DNA from: Myxococcales bacterium UBA1660
GTDB taxonomy: Bacteria > Myxococcota_A > Polyangia > Polyangiales > Houyiibacteriaceae
Length of the DNA: 64,000 nt
Direction of reading: 5' to 3'
Assembly (NCBI GenBank): GCA_002320815.1
Contig: DCLA01000092.1
Location: forward strand, 12,153-76,152
The notes beneath the pieces were generated by a model. It saw only the letters and a list, made by a program, of their open reading frames with translations, did no database searches and had not been told where the DNA came from. The translations under genes and the position numbers were made by a program. Numbering within the stretch: position 1 is the stretch's first letter; every line of letters begins with the position of its first letter. Shown here piece after piece: positions 1-8,400 of this stretch.

Positions 1-452
1 CCTGCCGCATCTGCTGGCTCGGCTACGGCGACCGCCACCGCGTGGGGCTGAAGTTCAACGAGCTGGTGCGCGAGGGGAAGGTGAAGGCGCCCCTCGTGAT
101 CGGGCGGGACCACCTCGACTGCGGTTCGGTCGCGAGCCCCAACCGGGAGACCGAGGGCATGAAGGACGGCTCGGACGCCATCGCGGACTGGGCCATCCTG
201 AACGCTCTGGTGAACACCGCGTCGGGCGCCACCTGGGTCAGCGTGCACCACGGCGGCGGCGTGGGCATGGGGTACTCGCTCCACGCCGGCATGGTCGTGG
301 TCGCCGACGGCACCGAGGGCGCGGACCGCCGCCTCGAGCGGGTGCTCACCAGCGACCCGGGCATGGGCGTCATCCGGCACGTCGACGCCGGCTACGACGA
401 GGCCATCGCCACCGCCGAGGCCAAGGGCGTCCACGTCCCCCACCGGAGCTGA
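1..452 (+). CDS. hutU: urocanate hydratase, C-terminal part (gene starts before the window)
   Basis: Urocanase adds water to urocanate with tightly bound NAD+ to give 4-imidazolone-5-propionate, the second step of histidine degradation in the cytoplasm. The frame is open from base 3 to the TGA at 450-452 and shows about 149 C-terminal residues. Family landmarks are the GYGDRHRVGLKFN segment, the strongly conserved GRDHLDCGSV loop with its Cys, the NRET motif and the HHGGGVGMGYS glycine loop near the NAD+ site. The 5' end and any promoter lie outside the window. Only one base separates its stop from the ATG of hutI, whose enzyme uses its product, so the two are surely co-transcribed. I see no frameshift or missing key residue in the visible part. 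Confidence 0.95.
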   Translation, partial: CRICWLGYGDRHRVGLKFNELVREGKVKAPLVIGRDHLDCGSVASPNRETEGMKDGSDAIADWAILNALVNTASGATWVSVHHGGGVGMGYSLHAGMVVVADGTEGADRRLERVLTSDPGMGVIRHVDAGYDEAIATAEAKGVHVPHRS

Positions 453-453
453 G

Positions 454-1644
454 ATGGACCTCCTGCTCCAGGGTCGCTACTGCACCTGCGACGCGGGCGA
501 CGTCTCCGTCCACGAGGGCTACGTCGGCGTCGCCGACGGCCGTATCGCGCACCTCGGCCCGAACTCGGTGCCGGCGGCGGAGGTCGTGGAGGTCGACGGC
601 TGCATCCTGCCCGGCCTGGTGGACCCGCACACGCACCTCGTCTTCGGGGGCACGCGGGTGGACGAGTTCGCGCGGCGGATGGCCGGCGAGGACTACCGCA
701 CCATCGCCGCCGAGGGCGGCGGCATCGCGCGCACCGTGCGGGGCACCCGGGAGGCGACCGAGGACGAGCTCTTCGAGCGCGCCGCGGCCCGGGCCCGAGC
801 GCTGAGGGCCGGCGGCGTGACCACCGTCGAGGTGAAGAGCGGCTACGGCCTGAGCACCGACCACGAGCTGCGCCTCCTCCGGGTGGCCCGGCGCCTCCAG
901 GCCGAGGGCCTGGTCCGGGTGACCACCAGCTTCCTGGGGGCCCACACGGTGCCGCCCGGCCGCGACCGCGCGAGCTACGTGGACGAGGTCTGCGCCGAGC
1001 AGCTCCCGGCGGTCGCCGAGGCCGGGCTGGCCGACACCTGCGACGTCTACTGCGACGGGGTCGCCTTCACCCTCGCGGAGACCCGGCGCATCCTCGCCGT
1101 CGCCCGGGACCTGGGGCTGCGCCTCCGGGCCCACGTGGGACAGTTCGACGACCTCGGCGGCGCCGGGCTCCTCGCCGAGCTCGGCGCGCTCAGCGCCGAC
1201 CACCTGGAGGCGGTGAGCGACGCGGACCTGGACGCCATGGCCTCCGCCGGGGTGGTCGCGGTGCTCCTGCCGGGGGCGTGGCGGACCCTCCGCCAGACGC
1301 CGCCGCGCGCCGAGCGATTCCGGGAGCGAGGGGTGGCGATGGCCGTGGGGTCCGACCTGAACCCCGGGACCAGCCCCACCGCGGACCTCGGTCTCTGCGC
1401 GGCCCTGGCGGTCCGCGACGCGGGGCTGACCCTCGAGGAGGCGCTCCTCGGCGTGACCGCGAACGCGGGCCGCGCGGCCGGAGTGGAGGCGGGCGCGCTC
1501 CGCGTCGGGGCCCCGGCCGATCTGGCGGTCTTCCCCTTCGCCGACCCGCGGACCCTGGCCTACGCCCTCGGCGGCAGTCGGGCCTCCGCGGTCTACCTGG
1601 GAGGCACCCGGGTCGCCGGCGAACCCTCCGCGCCGCTCTGGTGA
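454..1644 (+). CDS. hutI: imidazolonepropionase
   Basis: This cytoplasmic amidohydrolase (396 aa, normal family length) opens the imidazolone ring to give N-formimino-L-glutamate, the third step of histidine degradation. The metal-binding DPHTHLVFGG motif lies near residue 55. It is followed by the VKSGYG signature, FLGAHTVP, the RAHVGQF segment in the substrate/metal region (an HxxQ form, common in proteobacterial HutI), SADHLE, and GSDLNPGTSP carrying the catalytic Asp. The ATG lies one base after the hutU stop, which fixes the start. hutH, hutG and a hut regulator are not in the window; a lipoprotein gene begins about 50 bases downstream and is not part of the pathway. The family call is secure. 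Confidence 0.96.
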   Translation: MDLLLQGRYCTCDAGDVSVHEGYVGVADGRIAHLGPNSVPAAEVVEVDGCILPGLVDPHTHLVFGGTRVDEFARRMAGEDYRTIAAEGGGIARTVRGTREATEDELFERAAARARALRAGGVTTVEVKSGYGLSTDHELRLLRVARRLQAEGLVRVTTSFLGAHTVPPGRDRASYVDEVCAEQLPAVAEAGLADTCDVYCDGVAFTLAETRRILAVARDLGLRLRAHVGQFDDLGGAGLLAELGALSADHLEAVSDADLDAMASAGVVAVLLPGAWRTLRQTPPRAERFRERGVAMAVGSDLNPGTSPTADLGLCAALAVRDAGLTLEEALLGVTANAGRAAGVEAGALRVGAPADLAVFPFADPRTLAYALGGSRASAVYLGGTRVAGEPSAPLW

Positions 1645-1691
1645 ACGGGCGTCGGTGGAACATGTTCACCACCGGCGATATGCTCCCGTCC

Positions 1692-2900
1692 ATGCGCGCA
1701 CTGGTCGTCCTCCTCGCCGTCTCGTTCGCCGCATGCGGTGACGACGACGGCAGCGCCCCCCTCGACGCCGCCATGACCCCCGACGCCGGCAGCGACGGGG
1801 GAACGACGGTCCGCCCGGACCTGGCGATGCCGATGTGCCCGCCCGGCGAGCCCATGCCGGACGCCTTCGACTGCACCACCGATCCCGGCGTGCCGCTGGG
1901 CGAACCCATCGAAGCCGAGGCGGACACCTGGACCTGGGTCCCCTTCGACGACGCCCACTGCATGGATGGGTCGTCCACCGGGATCGGGATCCGCACGGCG
2001 CCCGAGTCCGACCGGCTCCTGATCCTCCTCGAAGGCGGCGGCGCCTGCTTCGACGTCTTCAGCTGCGTCGCGGTCGCCAACCCCGATGGCTACGGCGAGG
2101 CGGCCTTCGCCAGCGACGCCGCGCGAGGGTTGAACCGAGGCATCACCAGTCGCACCGACGAGAGCAACCCCTTCCGCGACTGGAACATGGTCTACGTGCC
2201 CTACTGCTCCGGGGACGCCCACGCCGGGACCGCGGCCGACGGCACCGGCTTCGACGGACGCACCCAGACCGGCCACACGAACTACGGCCAGTTCGTCGCG
2301 CGCATCGCCGCGACCTTCCCCGACGTGTCCCAGGTCGTGTTGGCCGGACGCAGCGCCGGGGGACTGGGCACCCTGGTGAACTACCCGGTCACCGCGAGCG
2401 CCTTCGGGTGCACCCCCGTGCACGTGCTGGACGACTCGGGCCCGCTGCTACCCGACGAGTACATGCGGCCCTGCCTGGTCTCCATGGTGAACGCCGAGTG
2501 GTCCATCGCCATCCCCGAGGGTTGCGATCTCTGCTCCTGCGAGGGTGACGCCGGGTTGGTCAACAGCATCCCCTTCCTCGCCCGCCGCTACCCGGATCGC
2601 CGCTTCGGGTTGGCCTCGTACACCGAGGACCGGACCTTCCGCTCCTTCTTCGGCTTCGGCTACAGCTCGGGCTGCGACATCCCCCGCTCGGTGCCCGACG
2701 GCGAGTACACCGCAGGGCTGCTCGAGCTCCGGGAGCTCATGGGCGGCGACGCGAACTTCCGCACCTTCCTGGTCGAGGGCGACCAGCACACCTTCACCTT
2801 CGGGAGCCTCGGGTCCGCTTCGGCCGGCGGCCTCACCCTCGGCGAGTGGACCCAGCAGCTGATCGACGGCGACGCCGCCTGGAGCGACGTCGGGCCCTGA
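1692..2900 (+). CDS. pectinacetylesterase/Notum-like alpha/beta hydrolase, lipoprotein
   Basis: This predicted lipoprotein of 402 aa reads from the ATG at 1692 as a short hydrophobic leader with lipobox FAAC (Cys about 15), followed by an Asp/Ala/Gly-rich linker. In-frame starts at 1680 and 1662 would lengthen the n-region. The body resembles the pectinacetylesterase/Notum family: a GGGACFD motif for the oxyanion region, a nucleophile elbow LAGRSAGGLG with the catalytic Ser, a VLDDSG segment for the acid, and GDQHTFTF with the likely catalytic His. Many Cys residues suggest disulfides, as expected for an exported enzyme. The family removes acetyl or acyl groups from polysaccharides or proteins; the substrate here is unknown. 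A GGGGG/CCCCC hairpin followed by a pyrimidine run (2902-2936) could end the transcript. Family call good, function inferred. Confidence 0.8.
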   Translation: MRALVVLLAVSFAACGDDDGSAPLDAAMTPDAGSDGGTTVRPDLAMPMCPPGEPMPDAFDCTTDPGVPLGEPIEAEADTWTWVPFDDAHCMDGSSTGIGIRTAPESDRLLILLEGGGACFDVFSCVAVANPDGYGEAAFASDAARGLNRGITSRTDESNPFRDWNMVYVPYCSGDAHAGTAADGTGFDGRTQTGHTNYGQFVARIAATFPDVSQVVLAGRSAGGLGTLVNYPVTASAFGCTPVHVLDDSGPLLPDEYMRPCLVSMVNAEWSIAIPEGCDLCSCEGDAGLVNSIPFLARRYPDRRFGLASYTEDRTFRSFFGFGYSSGCDIPRSVPDGEYTAGLLELRELMGGDANFRTFLVEGDQHTFTFGSLGSASAGGLTLGEWTQQLIDGDAAWSDVGP

Positions 2901-2956
2901 CGGGGGTGAAACGAAGGTCCCCCCTCTTCCCCCTTTTGAGCTAAAGTTCCCCGCCC

Positions 2957-3274
2957 ATGCAGATCGACGTCGAACGCGCCTGGGAGAGCTACGGAGAGCG
3001 CTTCCGGAAGCGCTTCGGAGACGACAAGAGCCCCGGCAGCTACGTGCGCTTCAACAAGCACATGGTGCAGCGCCTGGACCGCGCCGCCTTCGAGCAGCGG
3101 CTCGAGGACTACGTCTCCTGGCACCAGGAGTGCAAGAGCGCGCTGGCCTCGGGCTCGACCATCAGCGACGCGCTCATCCTCGAGTTCGAGGAGGCCGCGG
3201 CCTGGATCGCCCTCGACCCGCCCAACGTCCTCGAGATGTTCGCCGGTGAGCTCGGCGACCCCCTCTCGAGCTGA
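2957..3274 (+). CDS. small protein of unknown function (105 aa)
   Basis: I do not recognise this gene. It encodes a soluble, charged, probably all-helical 105-residue protein with no signal peptide, no membrane segment and no Cys pair that would suggest metal binding (a single Cys lies near residue 59). The N-terminal half is basic and aromatic (RAWESYGERFRKRFG, VRFNKHMVQRL); the C-terminal half is acidic (ILEFEEAAAWIALDPP). A TAAAGT hexamer at 2942-2947 could be part of a promoter, but it sits only nine bases before the ATG and I find no matching -35. The gene converges with the RHH gene, ending 13 bases before that gene's stop. GC-rich codon use matches the neighbours, so I treat it as a real gene. 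Confidence 0.7.
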   Translation: MQIDVERAWESYGERFRKRFGDDKSPGSYVRFNKHMVQRLDRAAFEQRLEDYVSWHQECKSALASGSTISDALILEFEEAAAWIALDPPNVLEMFAGELGDPLSS

Positions 3275-3287
3275 CTCGGCGCGCTCC

Positions 3288-3620
3288 TCAGTAGGAGGGC
3301 GGGAGCTTCGAGAGGTCGACCTGATCGAGGGCGAAGCGGATCAGCGCGCTCCGGCTCATCTTCCGGTGCCCCTCGTCCTTGAGCTGGGCCACCTTCTCGT
3401 CGAGGCGGCCGAGGTCCTCGAGGTACATCGAGATGCAGATGACCTTGTAGTGGTCCGGCTGCTTCGCCTTGGCCTTCTTCGGCTTCGGCTTCGGCTTCGG
3501 GGGCTCCCGCCGGATGGGCTTGGCCCGGGCGTAGAAGGTGTCCCGAAGGACCTCGGCCACTTCGTCGGTGCCGAGGACCTCGTCCATCGCGTTGCGAGCG
3601 CTCGCGTCGTCGTGACTCAT
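3288..3620 (-). CDS. ribbon-helix-helix (CopG-like) small protein, ParA partner
   Basis: This 110-aa protein has three parts. An acidic N-terminus (about 1-30) is followed by a Lys/Pro-rich linker with repeated KPKPKPKKAK-type units, then a C-terminal ribbon-helix-helix-like domain (about 58-110) with a beta-strand (YKVICISMYL) and helices ending in MSRSALIRFAL. RHH proteins bind DNA as dimers through the strand. The gene starts at the ATG at 3620, 14 bases after the stop of the zinc-finger ParA gene. ParA ATPases are often paired with small DNA-binding proteins that take the place of ParB, so it is a likely centromere-binding or adaptor partner. That role is inferred from position and fold. 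No repeated parS-like sites are visible nearby. Confidence 0.75.
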   Translation of the reverse strand: MSHDDASARNAMDEVLGTDEVAEVLRDTFYARAKPIRREPPKPKPKPKKAKAKQPDHYKVICISMYLEDLGRLDEKVAQLKDEGHRKMSRSALIRFALDQVDLSKLPPSY

Positions 3621-3634
3621 CGGTCCGTCCCCTT

Positions 3635-4729
3635 TCACCCGGCCATCCGCACGGCCTGGGGCACCAGGGTGGCGTCCAGGGCCGAGACGAGGCTGGCGTA
3701 GTCCTTGGCCCCGTTGCTCTCGGGCGCGTACTCGAAGATGGTCTGCCGAGCGCTGGGCGCCTCGCGCAGGCGGGTGTTGATCCGCACCGGCGGCAGACAG
3801 GTCTCGCCGAAGCGCTTGTGGAGCGCCTTGAGCGCGTCGTTGCTGATGCGGTTCCGCATGTCGAAGAAGGTGGGCAGCACCCCGAGGAGGCGGACCTCGT
3901 GGCGGAGATGCTCCCGGACCCCCTTGAGGGTGTTGAGCACCTGCTTGACGCCGATGAGCGAGAGGTAGTCGCAGGCGACCGGCACCACCACGCCGTCGGC
4001 GTAGACGAGCGCGTTCTGGTTCATCAGGCTCAGCGCCGGCGCGCAGTCGAGCACCACCACGTCGTAGCCCGCCGCCTCCGGGGAGTCGGCGATGGCGATG
4101 CGGTCGCCCAACCGCTCGCGCAGGATCCGGTCCCGGTTGGGCCGCTGCGCGAGGTAGAGTTCGGCCGACGCCAGGAGCTCGTTGGAGGTCAGGACGTCGA
4201 GATTCTGCCGAACCGGGATCGCCGCCTCGGCCGCCGACGCGCCCTGGACCAGCACGTGGTAGAGCGTCTTCTCGCCGCGGATACCGAGCGACGCCCCGAC
4301 GTTCCCCTGGCCGTCGCAGTCGACCAGGAGCACCCGGCGACCGGACTCGGCCAGACCGGCGGCGAGGTTCACCGCGGTGGTGGTCTTGCCGGTGCCGCCC
4401 TTGTGGTTGAAGACCGCGATGCGCCGCGCGGGCGCCGGCCCCGTGGGCCGGAGCTCGGTCAGCCGAGCGCGGCACTCGGTGGTGCAGAAGTAGGCCCGCA
4501 CCCCGTCGCGCACGACCACCTGGTAGGGGTACTCGAGCTCGAAGCTCGTCCCGCACACGCTGCAGTCGCAGCGGCCGGGTCCCGAGAGCAACCGGCGCTG
4601 GCAGGTCTGCGAGCAGATGTAGACGTAGCGTCCCCCCTCCTCGCGCACCTGGTACCGGAACCGGGGAACGAACGAACGCTGACAGACCTCGCAGGTCGAC
4701 TTGGGCTCTTCGTGCTGGGACGTCTCCAT
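3635..4729 (-). CDS. ParA-family ATPase with N-terminal double zinc finger
   Basis: This 364-aa protein carries a deviant Walker A NHKGGTGKTT (about residues 102-111), LLVDCDGQGNVG as Walker A', and VVVLDCAPAL as Walker B, so it is a ParA/MinD-type ATPase that should dimerise and bind DNA or a surface in its ATP form. Unlike ordinary ParA it begins with two short Cys clusters, CEVC...CSQTC and CSVC...CTTEC (residues about 10-78), which look like FCS/TRASH-type treble-clef zinc fingers. I chose the ATG at 4729 because GGAGGCGAGG stands just before it; a GTG at 4750 is possible. An XRE regulator lies 112 bases upstream and an RHH protein 14 bases downstream. It may position a protein or DNA cargo rather than segregate the chromosome; that is inference. 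Confidence 0.88.
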   Translation of the reverse strand: METSQHEEPKSTCEVCQRSFVPRFRYQVREEGGRYVYICSQTCQRRLLSGPGRCDCSVCGTSFELEYPYQVVVRDGVRAYFCTTECRARLTELRPTGPAPARRIAVFNHKGGTGKTTTAVNLAAGLAESGRRVLLVDCDGQGNVGASLGIRGEKTLYHVLVQGASAAEAAIPVRQNLDVLTSNELLASAELYLAQRPNRDRILRERLGDRIAIADSPEAAGYDVVVLDCAPALSLMNQNALVYADGVVVPVACDYLSLIGVKQVLNTLKGVREHLRHEVRLLGVLPTFFDMRNRISNDALKALHKRFGETCLPPVRINTRLREAPSARQTIFEYAPESNGAKDYASLVSALDATLVPQAVRMAG

Positions 4730-4841
4730 GATCCTCGCCTCCGGAAGCACCTATCGAAGTGCTTCCCGAGGTCCGTTGGATCAGATCGGGGTCCCGGGGG
4801 TCAAGAAAGCGGCAGGTCGCGCGACCGCTCCCTCGGCGAGC

Positions 4842-5174
4842 TCAGTCCGCCGCCTCCTCCTCGTAGGCGAGGATGGCTTCGGCCGCGTGGATGGCCCGTC
4901 GCGCGGTCTCGGGGTCGCTGCCCCGCAGGCGATCGGAGAAGTGGGCCACCACGTCGGTGGGCTCGGTGAGCAGGAGGTCGTTGGGCGTGCACTCGAGCGC
5001 CCGACATATGCGGACCAGGGTGTCTAGTGACGGGCTCGTGACGCCACGCTCGATGCGGCTCACGAACTCCGGGCTGAGACGCGCGGTCTCCGCCAGCTCC
5101 CGCTGGGTCATCCTCGTACGCCGGCGTTGCCTCTTGAGCTGCCTGGCCAGGACGTCTGAATGAGTTCCCGACAT
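4842..5174 (-). CDS. XRE-family helix-turn-helix transcriptional regulator
   Basis: This 110-aa protein has a classic Cro/cI helix-turn-helix at about residues 8-65: LKRQRRRTRMTQRELAETA, then LSPEFVSRIERG and SPSLDTLVRICRALE. A short acidic helical tail (AEAILAYEEEAAD) follows and may mediate dimerisation. The ATG at 5174 lies about 11 bases after GGGAGAGGAT; in-frame starts at 5186 and 5234 would add residues before the domain. The gene faces the same way as the ParA and RHH genes and is divergent from the kinase-TPR gene across a 237-base region, so it may control either side or itself. No unambiguous operator was found. Confidence 0.88.
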   Translation of the reverse strand: MSGTHSDVLARQLKRQRRRTRMTQRELAETARLSPEFVSRIERGVTSPSLDTLVRICRALECTPNDLLLTEPTDVVAHFSDRLRGSDPETARRAIHAAEAILAYEEEAAD

Positions 5175-5381
5175 GTTGGGGCGCATCCTCTCCCGAATGC
5201 TCGCACGGTGACAGAACCAGTTCGTTGGCGCCACTTCGCCCCAGCGATACGACCACCTTCGGGGGCAAGGAAAAACCGCATTTTCAGATAGGAGTGCGAT
5301 CGCTCACCAATGTGTCGATCTGGGGGCGTCCGGGGGTGCGCCCGGATGGCCCCCCGGGACTCGAACCTGTACCATCCGCGC

Positions 5382-5397
5382 TCCCGCGAGAGCGGGA
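5382..5397 (+). promoter_or_regulatory. GAGA-loop hairpin in the leader of the kinase-TPR gene
   Basis: TCCCGC-GAGA-GCGGGA is a perfect six-base-pair stem with a GNRA-type tetraloop, ending 14 bases before the ATG at 5412. No Shine-Dalgarno sequence is visible between the hairpin and the start, so the structure could influence translation initiation. A regulatory role is inferred from position alone. Confidence 0.35.
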
Positions 5398-5411
5398 CCC
5401 CCCAGAAATTC

Positions 5412-8400
5412 ATGGCCAGCACGACCGACCTTCTCCGCGGCGAACTCGAACGACTCTTCGAGCTCGATGAAATGACCACCCTCTCCTCCGAGCTCATGGG
5501 CTACCCCACGAGCGAGGTCGGAGAGACGAACGGCAAGGGCGCCTTCGCCCGGGCGCTCGTCGAGAAGGCCGAGCGCGACGCAGCCCTCGAAGCCCTCGCC
5601 GACGCGATCCGGCTCTACGGCAAACGCTCTTCCTCCCTGGCGCAGATCTTCGACGTCCGCGTGGGCGACGAGCTCGAGCCGGGCAGCGAGCTCGCCGGCT
5701 TCCGGATCCTCAAGAAGGTCGGCGATGGCGGCCTGGGCAAGGTCTACCTCGGCGAACGCGGCGAAGGGGACGAGCGCGTCCGCGCCGCCATCAAGGTGAT
5801 CCGCTCCAGCCTGGCGCAGGACCGCTCGGCGGTGCGCCGCTACTTGACCGGCCAGCGCGCCTTCAAGCGCGCCGACGTCGCCGGCGTGGCGGACATCCTC
5901 GACTGCGGAATTCTCGACGACGGCCGGCCCTGGGTGGCCACCGAGTTCGTCGATGGCCAGACCCTCGAGGCCCGGGTGCAGCGGGTCGGCCCGATGCACT
6001 TCAACGAGGCGCGGCCCATCTTCACCGCCATCCTCGAGGCGCTCCACGCCCTCCACGAGCACGGCCTGATGCACGGCGACGTGAAGGCCTCCAACGTCTT
6101 CATCTGCCGGCCCAACCGCGACGACGGCAGCCGGGGCGAGCCCACCGGCGTCCTCGTGGACGGCGGCGCCGCCAAGCTCCTGGCCGCCGGCGCCAGCAAG
6201 CCCGACGCCATCGGCGCTCTGCGGACCTTCGGCCGCGCCGAGGCCATCGCGCCGGAGATGGCCCGCGGCGAGTCCATCAGCCCGACCAGCGACGTCTACG
6301 TCGTCGGCGTGCTGCTCTACCACGTGCTCAGCGGCCGGTTGCCCTTCGAGGGCTCGTCGGCCTTCGACATCATCGCGCAGCACATCGAGCGCGCCCCCGA
6401 GCCCCCCTCGGCGCTGGCGCCCAAGGGCTGGGTCTCCAAGGAGGTCGACGCCCTGGTCCTCAAGGCGCTCGCCAAGGACCCTGCCGATCGCTACGGCTCC
6501 GCCGGCGAGCTCCGCAAGGCCATCGAGCAGCTCGCGCGGGCCGCGGAGAAGAAGGAGGACCTCGACGAGAAGGCCTTCGACGCCGCCGCCGATCTGGTCC
6601 GCGGCGCCCCCGCCGACGCCGAGGCGGCCTCCGAGCTCGAGACCGTCGTGGGCAAGGCCGGCGAGTGGCAGAAGGCCATCGAGGTCTACGAGGAAGCCCT
6701 CGGCAAGGTCGACGCCGACGACGACAAGAAGGCCCTGCTCTTCCGCATCGCGCGGATCCAGGAGGCCGAGCTCGACGAGCGCCAGGCCGCCGCCGCGACC
6801 TACGAGCGCCTCCGCGAGATCGATCCCGACGACGCCATCGCGCTCTCGGGCCTCGAGGAGCTGAAGCGCCAAGCCGGCGACCACGAGGGGCTCGCCGAGC
6901 TCCTCCTGGAGCGCGTCGAGCGCGTCGAGTCGACCAGCGAGCGCGCCGGGGTCCTCCGGGAGATCGCCGAGCTCTACGAGGACCGCCTCGAGGATCCCGA
7001 CAACGCCCTGGTGGCCTGGACCCAGGCCCTCACCGACGAGCCCAGCGACGAGAAGACCGCCCGGGCCATCGAGCGTCTGTGCGGCGCGGATCCGAACCGC
7101 TGGAACGAGGTCCTCGCGACCCTCTCCGAGGCCGTTCAGGATCCCGACAGCCAGAGCGAGGCGACCCAGCTCTACGTGCTCATGGGTCGGTGGTACGCCG
7201 ATCAGCTCAAGCGCCCCGACTTCGCCATCCCCTGCTACGCGCAGGCGATCCAGCTCGATCCCTCCAACGACGCCGCCTACGAGGGGACCATCGAGCTCTA
7301 CGAGCGGGCGCAGTCGTGGCAGGAGTACGTGCAGGTCCTCGAGGCCCGCGCCGCCGCCACGAGCAACCCCGCGTCCGCGCGCGACTTCCGCGCCGACGCC
7401 GCGCACATCGTCCTGCACAAGCTGGGCGACAAGGATCGCGCGGTCACCCTCTTCCGCGAGGTCCTCGAGACCGACCCGACCCACCCCAAGGCCCTCGACG
7501 CCCTGGCGACCATCCACGAGCAGAACGGCGACTGGACCGCGCTGGCGGAGCTCCTGGCCGAGCGCGTGAAGCAGACGGCCGGTCCGCGGAAGGTCCAAGC
7601 TCAGGTCCAGCTCGGCGAGCTCTACGAGGACCGCCTCGACGACCTCGAGAAGGCCTCGGTCCAGTACGAAGCCGCCCTGGCCCAGGACGAGAGCCAGCTC
7701 GACGCCCTCAAGGGCCTGGAGCGCATCTACGCGCGGCAGGGCAACCACCAGGAGCTGCTCCAGGTGCTCGAGCGCGAGCTCGAGGTCCTGCCCACGCCCC
7801 GGCAGAAGATCGCCGTCCTGGAGCGCATCGGCGCCATCCAGGAAGAGGAGTTCGTCTCGCCGGAGAAGGCCATCGAGGCCTACGAGCAGGTCGTGGCCAT
7901 CGACCCCGGCCACGAACACGCCAGCCCGGCGCTGGCGCGCCTCTACCGCCAGGTGAGCCGCTTCGACGACCTGGTCGAGGTCCTCGAGCAGCACGCCCGC
8001 GCGACCACCGACGACGGCCGTAAGGTGGACCTCTTGGTCCAGGCCGCGCGCACCCTCATGCGCGACGTCGGCTCGCCCGAGCGCGCCATCGAGATCTGTG
8101 ACCGAGTGCTCGACATCGAGCCCGGCAACGTCGAGGCCCTCGGCCTGCAGGCCCGCCTCAAGGCCCAGCTCGGCGACGCCACGGCCGCCGTGGAGGCCGT
8201 CGACAAGCTCGCCGCCTCGGAGAGCGACCCCGCCAAGAAGGCCGCGCACTACGTCGAGGCCGGCAAGCTCCTCGAGGAGTCCGGCGACAAGGACCGGGCC
8301 ATCCAGCGCTACAAGCTGGCCCTCGACGCGGACGAGACCAACACCGAAGCCGCCGCCGCCCTGCGCAGCGTCTACGGGTCCCGGGGCGACGCCAGCGGCG

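Noticed and set aside
454..1644. HutI lacking the catalytic Glu in its H-x-D-E-F motif (HVGQF)
   Set aside because: Proteobacterial HutI enzymes commonly have Gln at this place (HAEQL-type), so it is not a defect.
1278..1691. Longer start for the Notum-like lipoprotein inside hutI
   Set aside because: The added residues are the Arg/Pro-rich out-of-frame reading of hutI, and the lipoprotein signal starts only at 1692.
5341..5412. tRNA gene or tRNA remnant on the minus strand (CCGGGACTCGAACCT, reading AGGTTCGAGTCCCGG on the minus strand, like a T-arm)
   Set aside because: The T-loop TTCGAGT looks right, but its 5' stem pairs at only three of five positions. No seven-base anticodon loop can be folded and the acceptor match is only TGGCC/GGCCA. 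A tRNA-scanning program could settle it; a remnant used as an old integration site remains possible.
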